Part shown: positions 8,078 to 17,233 of the stretch, piece after piece
Layout of the letters: every line of letters starts with the position of its first letter
Numbering within the stretch: the stretch's first letter is position 1
Assembly (NCBI RefSeq): GCF_001426525.1
Contig: NZ_LMEW01000034.1
Span: 264,190-328,189 of the forward strand
Origin: Massilia sp. Root133
GTDB taxonomy: Bacteria > Pseudomonadota > Gammaproteobacteria > Burkholderiales > Burkholderiaceae_D
Direction: 5' to 3'
Length of the DNA stretch: 64,000 nucleotides
Program-made: the position numbers and the translations under genes
The notes under the pieces: model-generated
Databases searched by the model: none
Told to the model about the DNA's origin: nothing
Seen by the model: only the letters and a program-made list of their open reading frames with translations

Positions 8078-8667
8078 TCAGGGCCGCGTCTGCGGCTCGG
8101 TCGCGTGCAGGTCGTCGATCGCCTTCCGGTATTCCCGCGACGCCTTCAGGCGGTCCAGGTAGCGGATCGGGCGGCGCTTGTCCAGGCCAATCGAATACTC
8201 CAGGCTGCCGCGCACGCCGCAATACGCCCGGCAGCTCGAGACGGCGTCGGGCCCGGCGCGATCGGTGAGCGTCAGCTGGCCGTGCTCCACGCTCACCCGC
8301 AATGCGCATTGCGGCGCTTCCGGCAGCGGCGACGGCGCCGGATCGTGGTAGACGAACGCACCCCGTCATACCGGCCCATGCCGGCGATGTCGCACGTGTG
8401 GCCGTTGTAGAAATCCAGGTGGGCGCGCACGTACACGTGATCGGCATCGTAGGGAACGATCTCGATGACGTCCTCGGCCTGGTAAGGCACATCCGCCTCG
8501 CCGGGCGCCTTGCCGGGCGTGATCGTGGCGCTCATGAAGCGGTGCTTGTACACGCCCGCGATCTTCTGCGTCAATTGCGCGGGTTCTTGCGCGGATGCGG
8601 TGCACGCGCACAGCGCAGCCAGCAGGGCGATGAGGATTTTCGGCGTCATCCGTCCATGATAAGCCAT
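8078..8667 (-). pseudogene. Frameshifted gene for a secreted protein (unknown function)
   Basis: Two minus-strand frames join into one protein. The first, starting at 8667 or 8649, has a Sec signal peptide (ILIALLAALCACTASA) and runs in frame to NGHTCDIAGMGRYDG near 8362; it then turns into arginine-rich nonsense. The second frame picks up exactly there as AFVYHDPAPSPLPEAPQC and continues to the stop at 8078. Adding one G to the GGGG run at 8361-8364 (minus sense) restores one protein of about 190 residues with three further Cys in the second half. So the gene is either inactivated by a one-base deletion in a homopolymer or carries a sequencing error; a programmed shift is least likely. Confidence 0.75.
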
Positions 8668-8722
8668 CCGCCTCTTGCTCGGCTATGATCGCCTTTTCGA
8701 TTCACACGACGAGAAAGGACAC

Positions 8723-10015
8723 ATGATGCGAGCACTCCTGGCGACGCTGGCCCTGCTGGGCTGCACGCTGTCCGGCGCACACGCCGCCGACCAGCGTCCT
8801 GCGCTGCTCACGCCGGATCAAGTCTGGACCGGCGACGGCGCGCCGCACGCCGGCTGGAGCGTGCTCGTCGCGCAGGGCCGCATCCAGGGCGTGGGCCCGA
8901 CCGCGACCCTGCCCGTCCCCGCCGACGTCGACCGCATCGCGCTGCCTGGCAAGACACTAATCCCGGGGCTCATCGACCTGCACTCGCACGTGCTGCTCCA
9001 TCCCTACAACGAAACGACGTGGGACGACCAGGTGCTGAAGGAAGCGCCGGCCTACCGCGTCGCGCTGGCCGTGCGCCACGCGGCCGACACCCTGCAGGCC
9101 GGCTTCACGACATTGCGCGACCTCGGCACGGAAGGCGCGGGCTATGCGGACGTTGGCATCAAGCGCGCCATCGAAGAAGGACAGGTCCCCGGCCCGCGCC
9201 TGCTCGTCGCCACGCGCGCCATCGTCGCCACGGCGAGCTACGGACCGGCCGAACGCAGCTATCGTCCGGACATGGACATCCCGTACGGCGCCCAGCAGGC
9301 GACGGGCGCGGACGAGGCGACGAAGGCCGTGCGCGAGCAGGCCGCCCGCGGCGCCGACTGGATCAAGTTCTATGCCGACTACCGCACGGGCCCGGACGGC
9401 GGCACGCGCCCCACGTTCACGCTGGAGGAAATGAAGGCGATCGTCGCGGCCGCGCACGCAAGCGGCCGCAAGGTCGCCGCGCATGCCAGCAGCGACGACG
9501 CGATCCGCCTGGCCGTGCTGGCCGGCGTCGACACGATCGAATACGGCTATGGCGCCAGCGAAGCGACGTTCAGGCTGATGCTGGAACGCAAGGTGGCGTA
9601 CGTGCCCACGTTGACGGCGCCGGAAGCGATCGGCGAATACTTCCAGCGCCACGTCCGCGGCGGCGCGCCCACGCCCGCGATGCAGCAGGCCGAGCGCGCC
9701 TTCCGCATCGCCCGCAAGCTGGGCGTGACCATCGGCAACGGCAGCGACGTCGGCGTGTTTGCGCACGGCACGAACGAGCGCGAACTGGAGTGGATGGTCC
9801 GCCTGGGCATGAGCCCGACGGAAGCGCTGCGCGCCGCGACGGTCGTCGCCGCCGGCATCCTCGACAGCAAGGACCTGGGCGCGATCCGCAACGGCATGCT
9901 GGCGGACGTCGTCGCGGTCGACGGCGATCCGACGGCGGATATTGCTGCGCTGCGCAAGGTGGACTTCGTGATGAAGGGCGGAATGGTGTACCGGAATCAG
10001 CCAGGAATTCGATGA
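8723..10015 (+). CDS. Exported amidohydrolase (imidazolonepropionase-like metal hydrolase)
   Basis: The 430-residue product begins with a signal peptide (residues about 1-22, ending GAHAAD) and then has the amidohydrolase layout: LIDLHSHV metal ligands near residue 98-103, WIKFYADY with a candidate carbamylated/bridging Lys about 215, AAHASS near 260, TIEYGYG, and a late NGSDVG with the catalytic Asp near 350. This group hydrolyses small cyclic amides or Xaa-Pro/Xaa-Arg dipeptides in the periplasm; the substrate cannot be named. GAAAGGA lies at good spacing before the ATG at 8723. It diverges from the frameshifted gene. Confidence 0.88.
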   Translation: MMRALLATLALLGCTLSGAHAADQRPALLTPDQVWTGDGAPHAGWSVLVAQGRIQGVGPTATLPVPADVDRIALPGKTLIPGLIDLHSHVLLHPYNETTWDDQVLKEAPAYRVALAVRHAADTLQAGFTTLRDLGTEGAGYADVGIKRAIEEGQVPGPRLLVATRAIVATASYGPAERSYRPDMDIPYGAQQATGADEATKAVREQAARGADWIKFYADYRTGPDGGTRPTFTLEEMKAIVAAAHASGRKVAAHASSDDAIRLAVLAGVDTIEYGYGASEATFRLMLERKVAYVPTLTAPEAIGEYFQRHVRGGAPTPAMQQAERAFRIARKLGVTIGNGSDVGVFAHGTNERELEWMVRLGMSPTEALRAATVVAAGILDSKDLGAIRNGMLADVVAVDGDPTADIAALRKVDFVMKGGMVYRNQPGIR

Positions 10016-10134
10016 GCGTTATTCACCGATCGGCATGCCTGATATCCGCTACGGCGTTGCGGTTTTCCACAATAGCCGATGCAGATATTTTGCGTGATGA
10101 TGACGGTGTTACCAATAGCGCATGAAGCCTAGCC

Positions 10135-11436
10135 ATGAAAAAACCATTCTATAAAGTCCTTTATGTCCAGGTATTGTTTGCGATTATCGTGGGCGTCCTG
10201 CTGGGTATCTACGATCCGGGCATCGCAACCGCGATGAAGCCTTTGGGAGACGGCTTCGTCAAACTGATCAAGATGATCATCGCCCCGGTGATTTTCTGTA
10301 CCGTCGTCGCCGGTATCGCCGGCATGCAGGACATGAAAAAGGTCGGCCGCGTCGGCGGCAAGGCCCTGCTCTACTTCGAGATCGTGTCGACGTTCGCATT
10401 GGCCATCGGCCTGCTCGTCGCCAACGTGATCAAGCCGGGCGCCGGCTTCAACGTCAACCCGGCCACGCTGGACACGCACTCGATCGCCCAGTACACCGAG
10501 AAGACCAAGGCGCTGACCACCACCGACTTCCTCATGAACATCATCCCGAACACGTTCGTGGATGCGTTCGCCAAAGGGGAAATCCTGCAAGTCCTGCTGA
10601 TCGCGATCCTGTTCGGCTTCGCGCTGTCGATGCTGGGTGAACGCGGCCGTCCGCTGACCCGCTTCATCGACGACATGTCGCACGCCATCTTCGGCGTCGT
10701 GAACATCATCATGAAAGTCGCCCCAATCGGTGCATTCGGCGCCATGGCCTTCACCATCGGCAAATACGGCGTCAAGTCGCTGATCCCGCTGGCCTCGCTC
10801 GTCGGTTCGTTCTACCTGACCTGCTTCCTGTTCGTCGCCATCGTCCTCGGCACCATCGCCCGCCTGACCGGCTTCTCGATCTTCCGCTTCCTCGCCTACA
10901 TCAAGGAAGAGCTGCTGATCGTCCTCGGTACGAGCTCGTCGGAAAGCGCCCTGCCGGCCCTGATGCGCAAGCTGGAAAAAATGGGTTGCCCGAAATCGGT
11001 CGTGGGCCTCGTCGTGCCGACCGGCTACTCGTTCAACCTGGACGGCACCAACATCTACATGACGATGGCCGCCCTGTTCGTCGCCCAGGCCACGAACACG
11101 GAACTGACCCTGACGCAGGAACTGACGATCCTGGGCGTGGCGATGCTGACCTCGAAAGGTGCCTCGGGCATCACCGGCGCCGGCTTCATCACGCTGGCCG
11201 CCACGCTGGCCGTCGTCCCGACCATTCCGGTGGCCGGCATGACCCTGATCCTCGGCATCGACAAGTTCATGAGCGAATGCCGCGCGCTGACCAACATCAT
11301 CGGCAACGGTGTCGCCACGGTCGTCGTGTCGAAATGGGAAGGCGAGCTGGACAAAGAGCGCCTGACCGCCGAGCTGAAGAATCCGAGCCCGGACGACGCC
11401 ACCGGCGACCTGCACCCGGTGCGCGAAGCCGCGTAA
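10135..11436 (+). CDS. dctA: C4-dicarboxylate transporter DctA
   Basis: The 433-residue membrane protein is a dicarboxylate/amino acid:cation symporter (DAACS, SLC1 fold). Diagnostic stretches are [17 protein letters not shown] near residue 50, the serine-rich [11 protein letters not shown] of re-entrant hairpin 1 near 265, and [14 protein letters not shown] near 300, all as in DctA. It imports succinate, fumarate and malate with protons across the inner membrane. No dctBD two-component genes are present in the window, so control must come from elsewhere or be simple. A strong intrinsic terminator follows 30 bp after the stop. Confidence 0.95.
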   Translation: MKKPFYKVLYVQVLFAIIVGVLLGIYDPGIATAMKPLGDGFVKLIKMIIAPVIFCTVVAGIAGMQDMKKVGRVGGKALLYFEIVSTFALAIGLLVANVIKPGAGFNVNPATLDTHSIAQYTEKTKALTTTDFLMNIIPNTFVDAFAKGEILQVLLIAILFGFALSMLGERGRPLTRFIDDMSHAIFGVVNIIMKVAPIGAFGAMAFTIGKYGVKSLIPLASLVGSFYLTCFLFVAIVLGTIARLTGFSIFRFLAYIKEELLIVLGTSSSESALPALMRKLEKMGCPKSVVGLVVPTGYSFNLDGTNIYMTMAALFVAQATNTELTLTQELTILGVAMLTSKGASGITGAGFITLAATLAVVPTIPVAGMTLILGIDKFMSECRALTNIIGNGVATVVVSKWEGELDKERLTAELKNPSPDDATGDLHPVREAA

Positions 11437-11465
11437 GCCAGGACAGGGAACGATTCCTCGTTCAG

Positions 11466-11494
11466 ACGCCGGGTTCGCCCGGCGTTTTTTTTTT
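11466..11494 (+). terminator. Intrinsic terminator of dctA
   Basis: An 8-bp perfect stem (ACGCCGGG/CCCGGCGT) with a TTCG tetraloop is followed by ten T residues. The T run doubles as the last AAA codons of the relic ABC-transporter reading frame on the other strand. Confidence 0.95.
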
Positions 11495-11881
11495 GCAACA
11501 GCCACAACCGCGCATACACGCCGCTCCTCCGCAACAGTTCCTCGTGCGTGCGAACGTCTTGCCCGCATACGCCGAGACCGTGCTCAGCGTCACGCGCGCG
11601 AACAGCAGGTCGCGCCATTCGTTGAACAGCGTGCTCGCGAAGCGCAGCAGCGCATAGCCCACCAGCAGATACCAGGGCAGCAGCGCCGGCAGCGTCGGCT
11701 GCGAAAACACGTCGATGATGCGCTTGAGCAGCAGCGGCACGGCCACCGTCGCCACTTTCGCGGCCAGCAGCAGGACGACGGACACCGCCACGCGCCCGCG
11801 GTTGGCGCGCATCACGCCCCACAGCTCGGCCGCGAAGCGGCGGCGGGCGGCAAGGTCGGCGGCGGCGCTGTCGGCGGTCAT
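11485..11881 (-). pseudogene. Internally deleted ABC exporter (ATM1/HMT-like) remnant
   Basis: From 11881 the minus strand encodes about 110 residues that look like the start of an ATM1-type half-exporter: a cytosolic leader, then VAVSVVLLLAAKVATVAVPLLLKRIID and LLPWYLLVGYALLRFASTLFNEWRDLLFARVT, the usual first two transmembrane helices, ending at YAGKTFA. Immediately after this (about 11547-11555) the frame turns to nonsense, while the next frame reads THEELLRRSGVYARLWLLQ, which is the familiar extreme C-terminus of the same exporter family, behind the nucleotide-binding domain. The roughly 450-500 residues between, including Walker A, signature and Walker B, are missing. An internal out-of-frame deletion is the simplest explanation. 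Confidence 0.8.
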
Positions 11882-11951
11882 GCCGGGTTTGACCGTCGCG
11901 GCGGCGCAAGGCTCCCGTCCAGCGCCTGCGCTGCCTCAAGCGTTCCTGTCG

Positions 11952-12704
11952 TCAGCGTGTGCGTTTCGGCAGGTTTTCCAGGCGGAAGATGACATCGACG
12001 GGTTGGCGCAGCTTCAGCGCCGGCACGGCCAGCAATTGCTCGCGATCGACGTCCTGCGCGCGCGCCCGGTCCGTGCCGCGGTCGCGCCGGAAGTCGCTGC
12101 GTTCCAGGCCCATCGCCGTGCTGAGGTTCTTCAGCGCTTCCGGCGTGGCGCCCATGAGGCCGCCGACGCGCCGTCCGCCCGCGGCCGCCATCACCTCGGC
12201 CTGGCGGCGCGCGTCCTGGATGGCCCGGGTCACGAGTTCGTCGTGGATGGTGTCCATGTCGGTGCGGTCGAAAGCGGACGCGAAGCCGTCGAGGTTCGGT
12301 TTGCCGAGCAACCCGCCGGCCAGCGCGGCCCAGTTGGCGACATTCCGCACATTGATGTGGACGTCGCAGCGCAGCTCGTACAACGGCCCGCCGTTCGCGC
12401 CCTTTTCCTCTTTGCGGATGCCTTGCCGCACCTCGCGCACGACGACATCGTCGGCCTCGATGCCGAGCTGCCGCGCCAGGTCGCGTACCTCGCCCACGCG
12501 CGCCTCGATGACGGCGCGCGCCGCGGCCGGGTCGGCGTCGGGCGCGACGATCTCGAAATCGAGGCTGGCGAGGTCGGGCACGACGGCCTGGAACGAATTC
12601 CCGGTGACGTGCACGAACGGATAATCGGGGACGGACGACGCACCGGCGCCACTCGACGCCAGCAGGAGGACGAGGGCGCTCGCGCGCACACGGGTTTTCA
12701 GCAT
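11952..12704 (-). CDS. SIMPL-domain (DUF541) exported protein
   Basis: The 250-residue product starts with a signal peptide (about residues 1-22) and contains a SIMPL/DUF541 domain: an N-terminal VHVTGNSFQAVVPDLASLDFEI strand pattern, a central helix with EARVGEVRDLARQLGIEADDV, and a later RAIQDARRQAEVMAAAGGRRVG segment, typical of this periplasmic fold (YggE, BP26). Functions of the family remain vague: oxidative stress and envelope maintenance have been reported. ATG at 12704 is chosen because AAGGAAG lies five bases upstream; a GTG two codons earlier is possible. It is divergent from the BlaI/M56 pair and shares its operator region. Confidence 0.88.
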   Translation of the reverse strand: MLKTRVRASALVLLLASSGAGASSVPDYPFVHVTGNSFQAVVPDLASLDFEIVAPDADPAAARAVIEARVGEVRDLARQLGIEADDVVVREVRQGIRKEEKGANGGPLYELRCDVHINVRNVANWAALAGGLLGKPNLDGFASAFDRTDMDTIHDELVTRAIQDARRQAEVMAAAGGRRVGGLMGATPEALKNLSTAMGLERSDFRRDRGTDRARAQDVDREQLLAVPALKLRQPVDVIFRLENLPKRTR

Positions 12705-12722
12705 GGACACTTCCTTTTATTG

Positions 12723-12738
12723 TAGACAGTGATGTCTA
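12723..12738. promoter_or_regulatory. Inverted repeat TAGACA-N4-TGTCTA, candidate BlaI operator
   Basis: The two 6-bp arms are perfect complements around GTGA. It lies 19 bp before the ATG of the SIMPL gene and 110 bp before the blaI-like gene. A further TAGACA half site is at 12761-12766 and another at 12792-12797. BlaI/MecI/CopY-family repressors bind short dyads built on TACA/TGTA- or GACA/TGTC-like half sites, and the family commonly represses its own divergent promoter, so these are good operator candidates. Confidence 0.6.
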
Positions 12739-12803
12739 TGTTAGTGCCGGACCATCTGCGTAGACAAGCCAGCGCGCCAAAAATAAACTTGTAGACAACT
12801 CGA

Positions 12804-12823
12804 TCTAGACGAGTTAGTCTAGA
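12804..12823. promoter_or_regulatory. Second dyad TCTAGAC-N6-GTCTAGA before the BlaI-like gene
   Basis: Two perfect 7-bp arms separated by six bases lie 28 bp before the ATG of the BlaI-like repressor gene. It overlaps another dyad, AACTCG-N7-CGAGTT (12797-12815). The TAGAC/GTCTA core matches the first dyad (12723-12738), which argues that the same protein binds both. Confidence 0.6.
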
Positions 12824-12851
12824 TTTATCGACCACGTTCCGAGAAACCGCC

Positions 12852-13238
12852 ATGGCCAAATCCCCCACCCCGCCCAAGCCGACGCCCGCCGAACTCGACC
12901 TGCTGCAGGCACTGTGGCCGCTGGGCGCGGCCACGGCGCGCCGGGTCCACGAAGAGATCGTCAAGGAACGTCCGGAGGTGACGTACGCGACCGTGCTCCG
13001 CCTGATGCAGATCATGCACGGTAAAGGTTTGCTGATCCGCGACGAGAGCGAACGGTCTCACGTGTACGCACCGGCCCACGCGCAGGAATCGCTGCAGACG
13101 AATTTGCTGAAGGACCTGATGCAGCGCGCCTTCGCCGGGTCGGCCAAGGCGCTGGTGCTGGCCGCACTCAAGAGCGGCATCTCGAAAAAGGAGCGCGATG
13201 AGATCGAACAACTGCTGAAAGATGGAGACGAACAATGA
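12852..13238 (+). CDS. BlaI/MecI/CopY-family transcriptional repressor
   Basis: The 128-residue protein has the BlaI winged-helix layout: PTPAELDLLQALWPLGAATARRVHEEI (helices 1-2), PEVTYATVLRLMQIMHGKGLL (recognition helix, about residues 40-61) and a wing near RDESERSHVYAP, then a C-terminal dimerisation/cleavage helix with the LLKDLMQRAFAGS pattern. Such repressors are cleaved after signalling by an adjacent M56 peptidase. The stop codon overlaps the start of that peptidase gene (ATGA). No beta-lactamase gene is present, so the pair probably regulates something other than beta-lactam resistance, perhaps the SIMPL and TonB-like genes on either side. Confidence 0.92.
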   Translation: MAKSPTPPKPTPAELDLLQALWPLGAATARRVHEEIVKERPEVTYATVLRLMQIMHGKGLLIRDESERSHVYAPAHAQESLQTNLLKDLMQRAFAGSAKALVLAALKSGISKKERDEIEQLLKDGDEQ

Positions 13239-14641
13239 GCGCCGGGCTCGTCACCGGGCTGTTGTCCGTATTGCTGCCGACGAGTCCGCTCGCGCCGCTA
13301 CCGTCGCACCTGCCTGACGTGCTGACCGGGCTGCTGTCCGCGCTGTCCCAGTCGTTCGTGCCCAGCCTCGGATGGGCGTTGCTGGACTTCGTGTGGCAAG
13401 GCGCGCTGATCGGGTGCACGACGGCGGTGCTGCTCGTGGCGCTGCGCAATGCGCGGCCGGAACGCCGTTATGCCGTCGCATGCGGCGCACTGCTGCTGTG
13501 CTTCGCGTGGCCGGCCGCCGACTTCGTCATGATGCTGCAGGCCGGGCAAGACGCGCAGGCCGCGCACGCCTTGCCCCTGGCGCAGGCATCGGCGGCGGTG
13601 CTGCGCGACGCGGCTGGCCTGCTCGGCTGGCTGCAGCGGCATCTCGACTGGATCGTCGGCGGATGGGCGGCCTGCGCGGCCGCGCTCGGGCTGCGCATGG
13701 CGATGGGCCTGGTGTGGGTGCGACGCGCCACGGGTGGACGCGCCGCATCGGCACAGGCCGGCAGCGCCGCGGAACGCGCCTGGCAATCGAGGCTGGCCCA
13801 ACTGGCCGCCCGCTGCGGCATCGACCGCACCGTGCGCCTGCGCATCGTCGACAGCCTGGCGAGTCCGGTCACGGCCGGCTTCTGGCGGCCCGTCGTGCTC
13901 GTGCCGGCCGCCCTCGTGACGGGCATGCCGCCGCACTTGCTGGAAGCACTGCTGGCGCACGAGCTGGGCCATGTCCGGCGCCACGACTACCTCGTCAACC
14001 TTGTGCAGAACGTGATCGAGACCCTGCTGTTCTACCACCCGGCCGTGTGGTGGATCTCGCGCCGCATCCGGCACGAGCGCGAGCAGATCGCCGACGATTT
14101 CGCCGCACGCCGGCTGGGCGAACCGCGCCGCCTGGCCCGGGCACTGTCGGAACTGGAGCGCCTGCAGTTTTCAGGCCACCATCTGGCCCAGGCCGCGGCC
14201 GGCGGCGACCTGACGGCGCGCATCCGTCGCCTGGTCCGTCCGGATCCGCAGGCGCTGGACTGGCGCGCCGCGATTCCCGTGCTCGCCCTCGTCCTGGCGT
14301 GCGCGGCGAGCGCCCACGCGCTGTCGACCCGCGATAGTCCGATTGCCAGCGCGACGGCCGGCCTGACACGGCCCGCGGTCGCGGATTTCTCGAGCTGCAA
14401 GAAACCGCAATACCCGCAGGCCGACATCGCGGCGGGCCACGAGGGCACGGTCACGGTGAGCTTCCGCGTGGACGCCTCCGGCTTCGTCACGGACTCGACC
14501 ATCCTGCGCTCCAGCGGCTACGCCAGCATGGACGAGGCGGCCCGCGATGCCCTGTACCGCTGCCGGTTTGCACCGGCACTGCGCGATGGCAAGCCTGTTT
14601 CGAGCTGGCAACCGGTCCAATATGTCTGGACCCTCGCTTGA
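13235..14641 (+). CDS. M56-family (BlaR1-like) membrane metallopeptidase with C-terminal TonB-like domain
   Basis: The 468-residue protein has several N-terminal membrane helices (about residues 35-165), then a cytosolic zinc-metalloprotease part with HELGH at about 242-246 and a downstream HEREQIADDFA (the third ligand region), a last membrane helix near 347-365 (IPVLALVLACAASAHAL), and a periplasmic C-terminus (about 385-468) that matches TonB_C: DFSSCKKPQYPQADI...G.V.V.F.VDASG.V. In BlaR1/MecR1 this position holds a penicillin-binding sensor; here it is replaced by a TonB-type domain. It should cleave the BlaI-like repressor when its periplasmic domain senses a partner. Confidence 0.92.
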   Translation: MSAGLVTGLLSVLLPTSPLAPLPSHLPDVLTGLLSALSQSFVPSLGWALLDFVWQGALIGCTTAVLLVALRNARPERRYAVACGALLLCFAWPAADFVMMLQAGQDAQAAHALPLAQASAAVLRDAAGLLGWLQRHLDWIVGGWAACAAALGLRMAMGLVWVRRATGGRAASAQAGSAAERAWQSRLAQLAARCGIDRTVRLRIVDSLASPVTAGFWRPVVLVPAALVTGMPPHLLEALLAHELGHVRRHDYLVNLVQNVIETLLFYHPAVWWISRRIRHEREQIADDFAARRLGEPRRLARALSELERLQFSGHHLAQAAAGGDLTARIRRLVRPDPQALDWRAAIPVLALVLACAASAHALSTRDSPIASATAGLTRPAVADFSSCKKPQYPQADIAAGHEGTVTVSFRVDASGFVTDSTILRSSGYASMDEAARDALYRCRFAPALRDGKPVSSWQPVQYVWTLA

Positions 14642-14773
14642 CGTGACGCCGCTGCGCTGAGCAGCCGGGCGGTCACGCCCCATCATCAACGAAGCATTCG
14701 CGCAAGACGGCGCGCGGCGCCGTCACGTCCTCATGAACTGAAGGTCATCAGTTCCCATCAAAAGGAGATCACC

Positions 14774-15133
14774 ATGTCCCGCATCATCCGCACGACCCTG
14801 CACTGCCTGTTCCTCGCCCTCGCCTGCGCGGCGTCCGCCCATGCGGCACCGCAAGGCAGCAGCAGAGCCAAGCTCGACTTCGACAGCTGCGCCAAGCCGA
14901 AGTACCCGGCCGCGGACGTGCAGGCCAGTCACGAGGGCAAGGTCACGCTCGGCTTTCTCGTCAACGAGAACGGCAAGGTGAAGGGTTCGAAGGTGATAAA
15001 GTCGAGCGGGTTCACGACACTGGACGAGGCGGCGCGCTCGGCGCTGGCGCAGTGCAGCTTCCAGCCGGCAGTCGAACAAGGCAAGGCCGTACAGGGATGG
15101 ACCAAGGTCCAGTACGTGTGGAAGCTGCGCTGA
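14774..15133 (+). CDS. Secreted stand-alone TonB-C-like protein
   Basis: The 119-residue product has a signal peptide (about residues 1-24, ending AHAAP) and otherwise consists of one TonB C-terminal domain (LDFDSCAKPKYPAADVQ...GKVTLGFLVNENGKVKGSKVIKSSGF). There is no transmembrane anchor beyond the signal peptide and no proline-rich spacer, so it is not a working TonB that reaches ExbBD. It strongly resembles the C-terminal domain of the preceding M56 peptidase (shared S/DSC-KP-YP-AD, HEGxV, SSG, LDEAAR, C-FxPA, VQYVWxL), which points to duplication. AAAGGAGA precedes the ATG. Confidence 0.85.
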   Translation: MSRIIRTTLHCLFLALACAASAHAAPQGSSRAKLDFDSCAKPKYPAADVQASHEGKVTLGFLVNENGKVKGSKVIKSSGFTTLDEAARSALAQCSFQPAVEQGKAVQGWTKVQYVWKLR

Positions 15134-15146
15134 AGTAAGAAGATAG

Positions 15147-15170
15147 CGGGCGGCACCGCGGCGCCGCCCG
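15147..15170. terminator. GC-rich hairpin between convergent genes
   Basis: An 8-bp stem (CGGGCGGC/GCCGCCCG) with an 8-base loop lies just after the TonB-like gene and before the scoB stop. It has no U tract on either strand, so it may slow polymerase or protect the 3' end rather than act as a full intrinsic terminator. Confidence 0.4.
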
Positions 15171-15178
15171 GAAGGACA

Positions 15179-15829
<651 letters not shown>

Positions 15830-15846
15830 GTCTGTCTCCCCTGGTC

Positions 15847-16545
15847 TTATGCTTGACGCACGGTGCGCTGTTCGATGCGCTTTTCCGGCGTCGGGTTGTG
15901 AACGATGCGGTGCACGAAGATGCTCGGGGTATGCACCTGGTCGGGGTCGATCTCGCCGATCTCGGCCAGCTGCTCGACTTCCACGATGCAGACCTTGCCT
16001 GCGGTGGCCACGTTCGGGTTGAAGTTGCGGGCCGTCTTGCGGAACACGAGGTTGCCGGCGCGGTCGGCCTTCCAGGCTTTCACGAGCGAGACGTCCGGAA
16101 CGAGCGAGCGCTCCATCACATACATCTCGCCGTCGAATTCACGGGTTTCCTTGCCTTCCGCGACGATCGTGCCATAGCCCGTCTTGGTGAAGAAGGCGGG
16201 GATGCCGGCGCCGCCGGCGCGCAGCTTCTCGGCCAGCGTGCCCTGCGGCGTGAATTCCAGTTCCAGTTCGCCGGCCAGGTACTGGCGCGCGAATTCCTTG
16301 TTCTCGCCCACGTAGGACGAGATCATCTTCCTGATCTGGCGCGTGCTGAGCAGCTGGCCCAGGCCGAAGTCGTCGACGCCGGCGTTGTTCGAGATGGCCG
16401 TCAGGTTCTTGACGCCGGAATCGCGCAGCGCGGCGATGAGCGCCTCGGGAATACCGCACAGGCCGAAACCGCCCACGGCAATGGTCTGGCCGTCCGCAAC
16501 CACCCCTTCGAGCGCCGAGCGCGCATCAGGATACACTTTGTTCAT
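15847..16545 (-). CDS. scoA: Succinyl-CoA:3-ketoacid CoA-transferase subunit A
   Basis: The 232-residue protein begins with the family motif [17 protein letters not shown], the glycine-rich CoA-binding start of 3-oxoacid CoA-transferase subunit A, and carries [23 protein letters not shown] and [13 protein letters not shown] in the middle, as in ScoA/AtoD-like subunits. It is the first gene of the scoA-scoB operon and diverges from the PAS-LuxR regulator gene, with 127 bp between the two starts, which makes that regulator a candidate controller. Confidence 0.93.
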   Translation of the reverse strand: MNKVYPDARSALEGVVADGQTIAVGGFGLCGIPEALIAALRDSGVKNLTAISNNAGVDDFGLGQLLSTRQIRKMISSYVGENKEFARQYLAGELELEFTPQGTLAEKLRAGGAGIPAFFTKTGYGTIVAEGKETREFDGEMYVMERSLVPDVSLVKAWKADRAGNLVFRKTARNFNPNVATAGKVCIVEVEQLAEIGEIDPDQVHTPSIFVHRIVHNPTPEKRIEQRTVRQA

Positions 16546-16672
16546 ACCCGTCCCTTTAATAATGAGGTTCTATACAGCAGAGTAGAATTGCAGAATAAAA
16601 TAGCGCCCTCCGAAGCACAATACCGTAGAAATACCGGCAAGCCCTCCTGTGGGGACAGTCGACTACCATCAA

Positions 16673-17233
16673 ATGAACGCATCATACGCCATCGATTACG
16701 AGATGATTTTCCAGCACGCGCCCGTCGGCATGTGCATTTCGGTGAACCGCGTGATCCAGTCGTGCAACCACGCCCTGGCGGCGATGTTCGGCTACCAGCG
16801 GACACAGCTCGACGGCCAGTCGTTCTCGGTACTCTACCCGACCATGGACGAGTTCCTGCGCACGGGCGACCGCATCATTCCGATCATGAACGCGAAGGGC
16901 CGCTACTCGGACGAGCGCATCATGCGGCGAGGAAATGGGGAATTGTTCTGGTGCCACGTGACGGGCCGCGCGCTCGACCCGGCCGAGCCGCTGGGCGCCG
17001 GCGTCTGGACGTTCGAGGACGTGAGCGAGAAGCGCCCCGTGACGGCCGAGCTGACGCCGCGCGAGCGCGAGATCGCGGCGCTGCTCGTCGAAGGCAAGAC
17101 GAGCAAGGTGATCGCGCGCGAGACCGATCTGTCGCCGCGCACGGTGGAGATGCACCGCGCCAAGCTCATGCGCAAGTTCTCGGCGTCGACGTCGTCGGAA
17201 CTCGTGCACAAGCTGGTCGGGATGTCGCGGTAA
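16673..17233 (+). CDS. PAS-LuxR transcriptional regulator
   Basis: The 186-residue protein has an N-terminal PAS domain (about residues 5-110: HAPVGMCISVNRVIQSCNHALAAMFGY is the usual start) and a C-terminal LuxR/NarL-type helix-turn-helix: LTPREREIAALLVEGKTSKVIARETDLSPRTVEMHRAKLM (about 128-170). No receiver Asp domain is present, so it senses a ligand or redox cue directly through PAS. ATG at 16673 is the only start giving a complete PAS without an odd N-terminus; the upstream ribosome binding site is weak. It is divergent from scoAB and its stop is directly adjacent to the stop of the thioesterase gene. Confidence 0.88.
   Translation: MNASYAIDYEMIFQHAPVGMCISVNRVIQSCNHALAAMFGYQRTQLDGQSFSVLYPTMDEFLRTGDRIIPIMNAKGRYSDERIMRRGNGELFWCHVTGRALDPAEPLGAGVWTFEDVSEKRPVTAELTPREREIAALLVEGKTSKVIARETDLSPRTVEMHRAKLMRKFSASTSSELVHKLVGMSR

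Noticed and set aside
10016-10134. Promoter hexamers for dctA
   Set aside because: Several AT-rich hexamers are visible, but no -35/-10 pair with proper spacing stands out, so none is annotated.
14640-14680. Hairpin after the M56 gene (CGTGAC...GTCACG arms)
   Set aside because: Interrupted stem without a T tract; not good enough to call a terminator.
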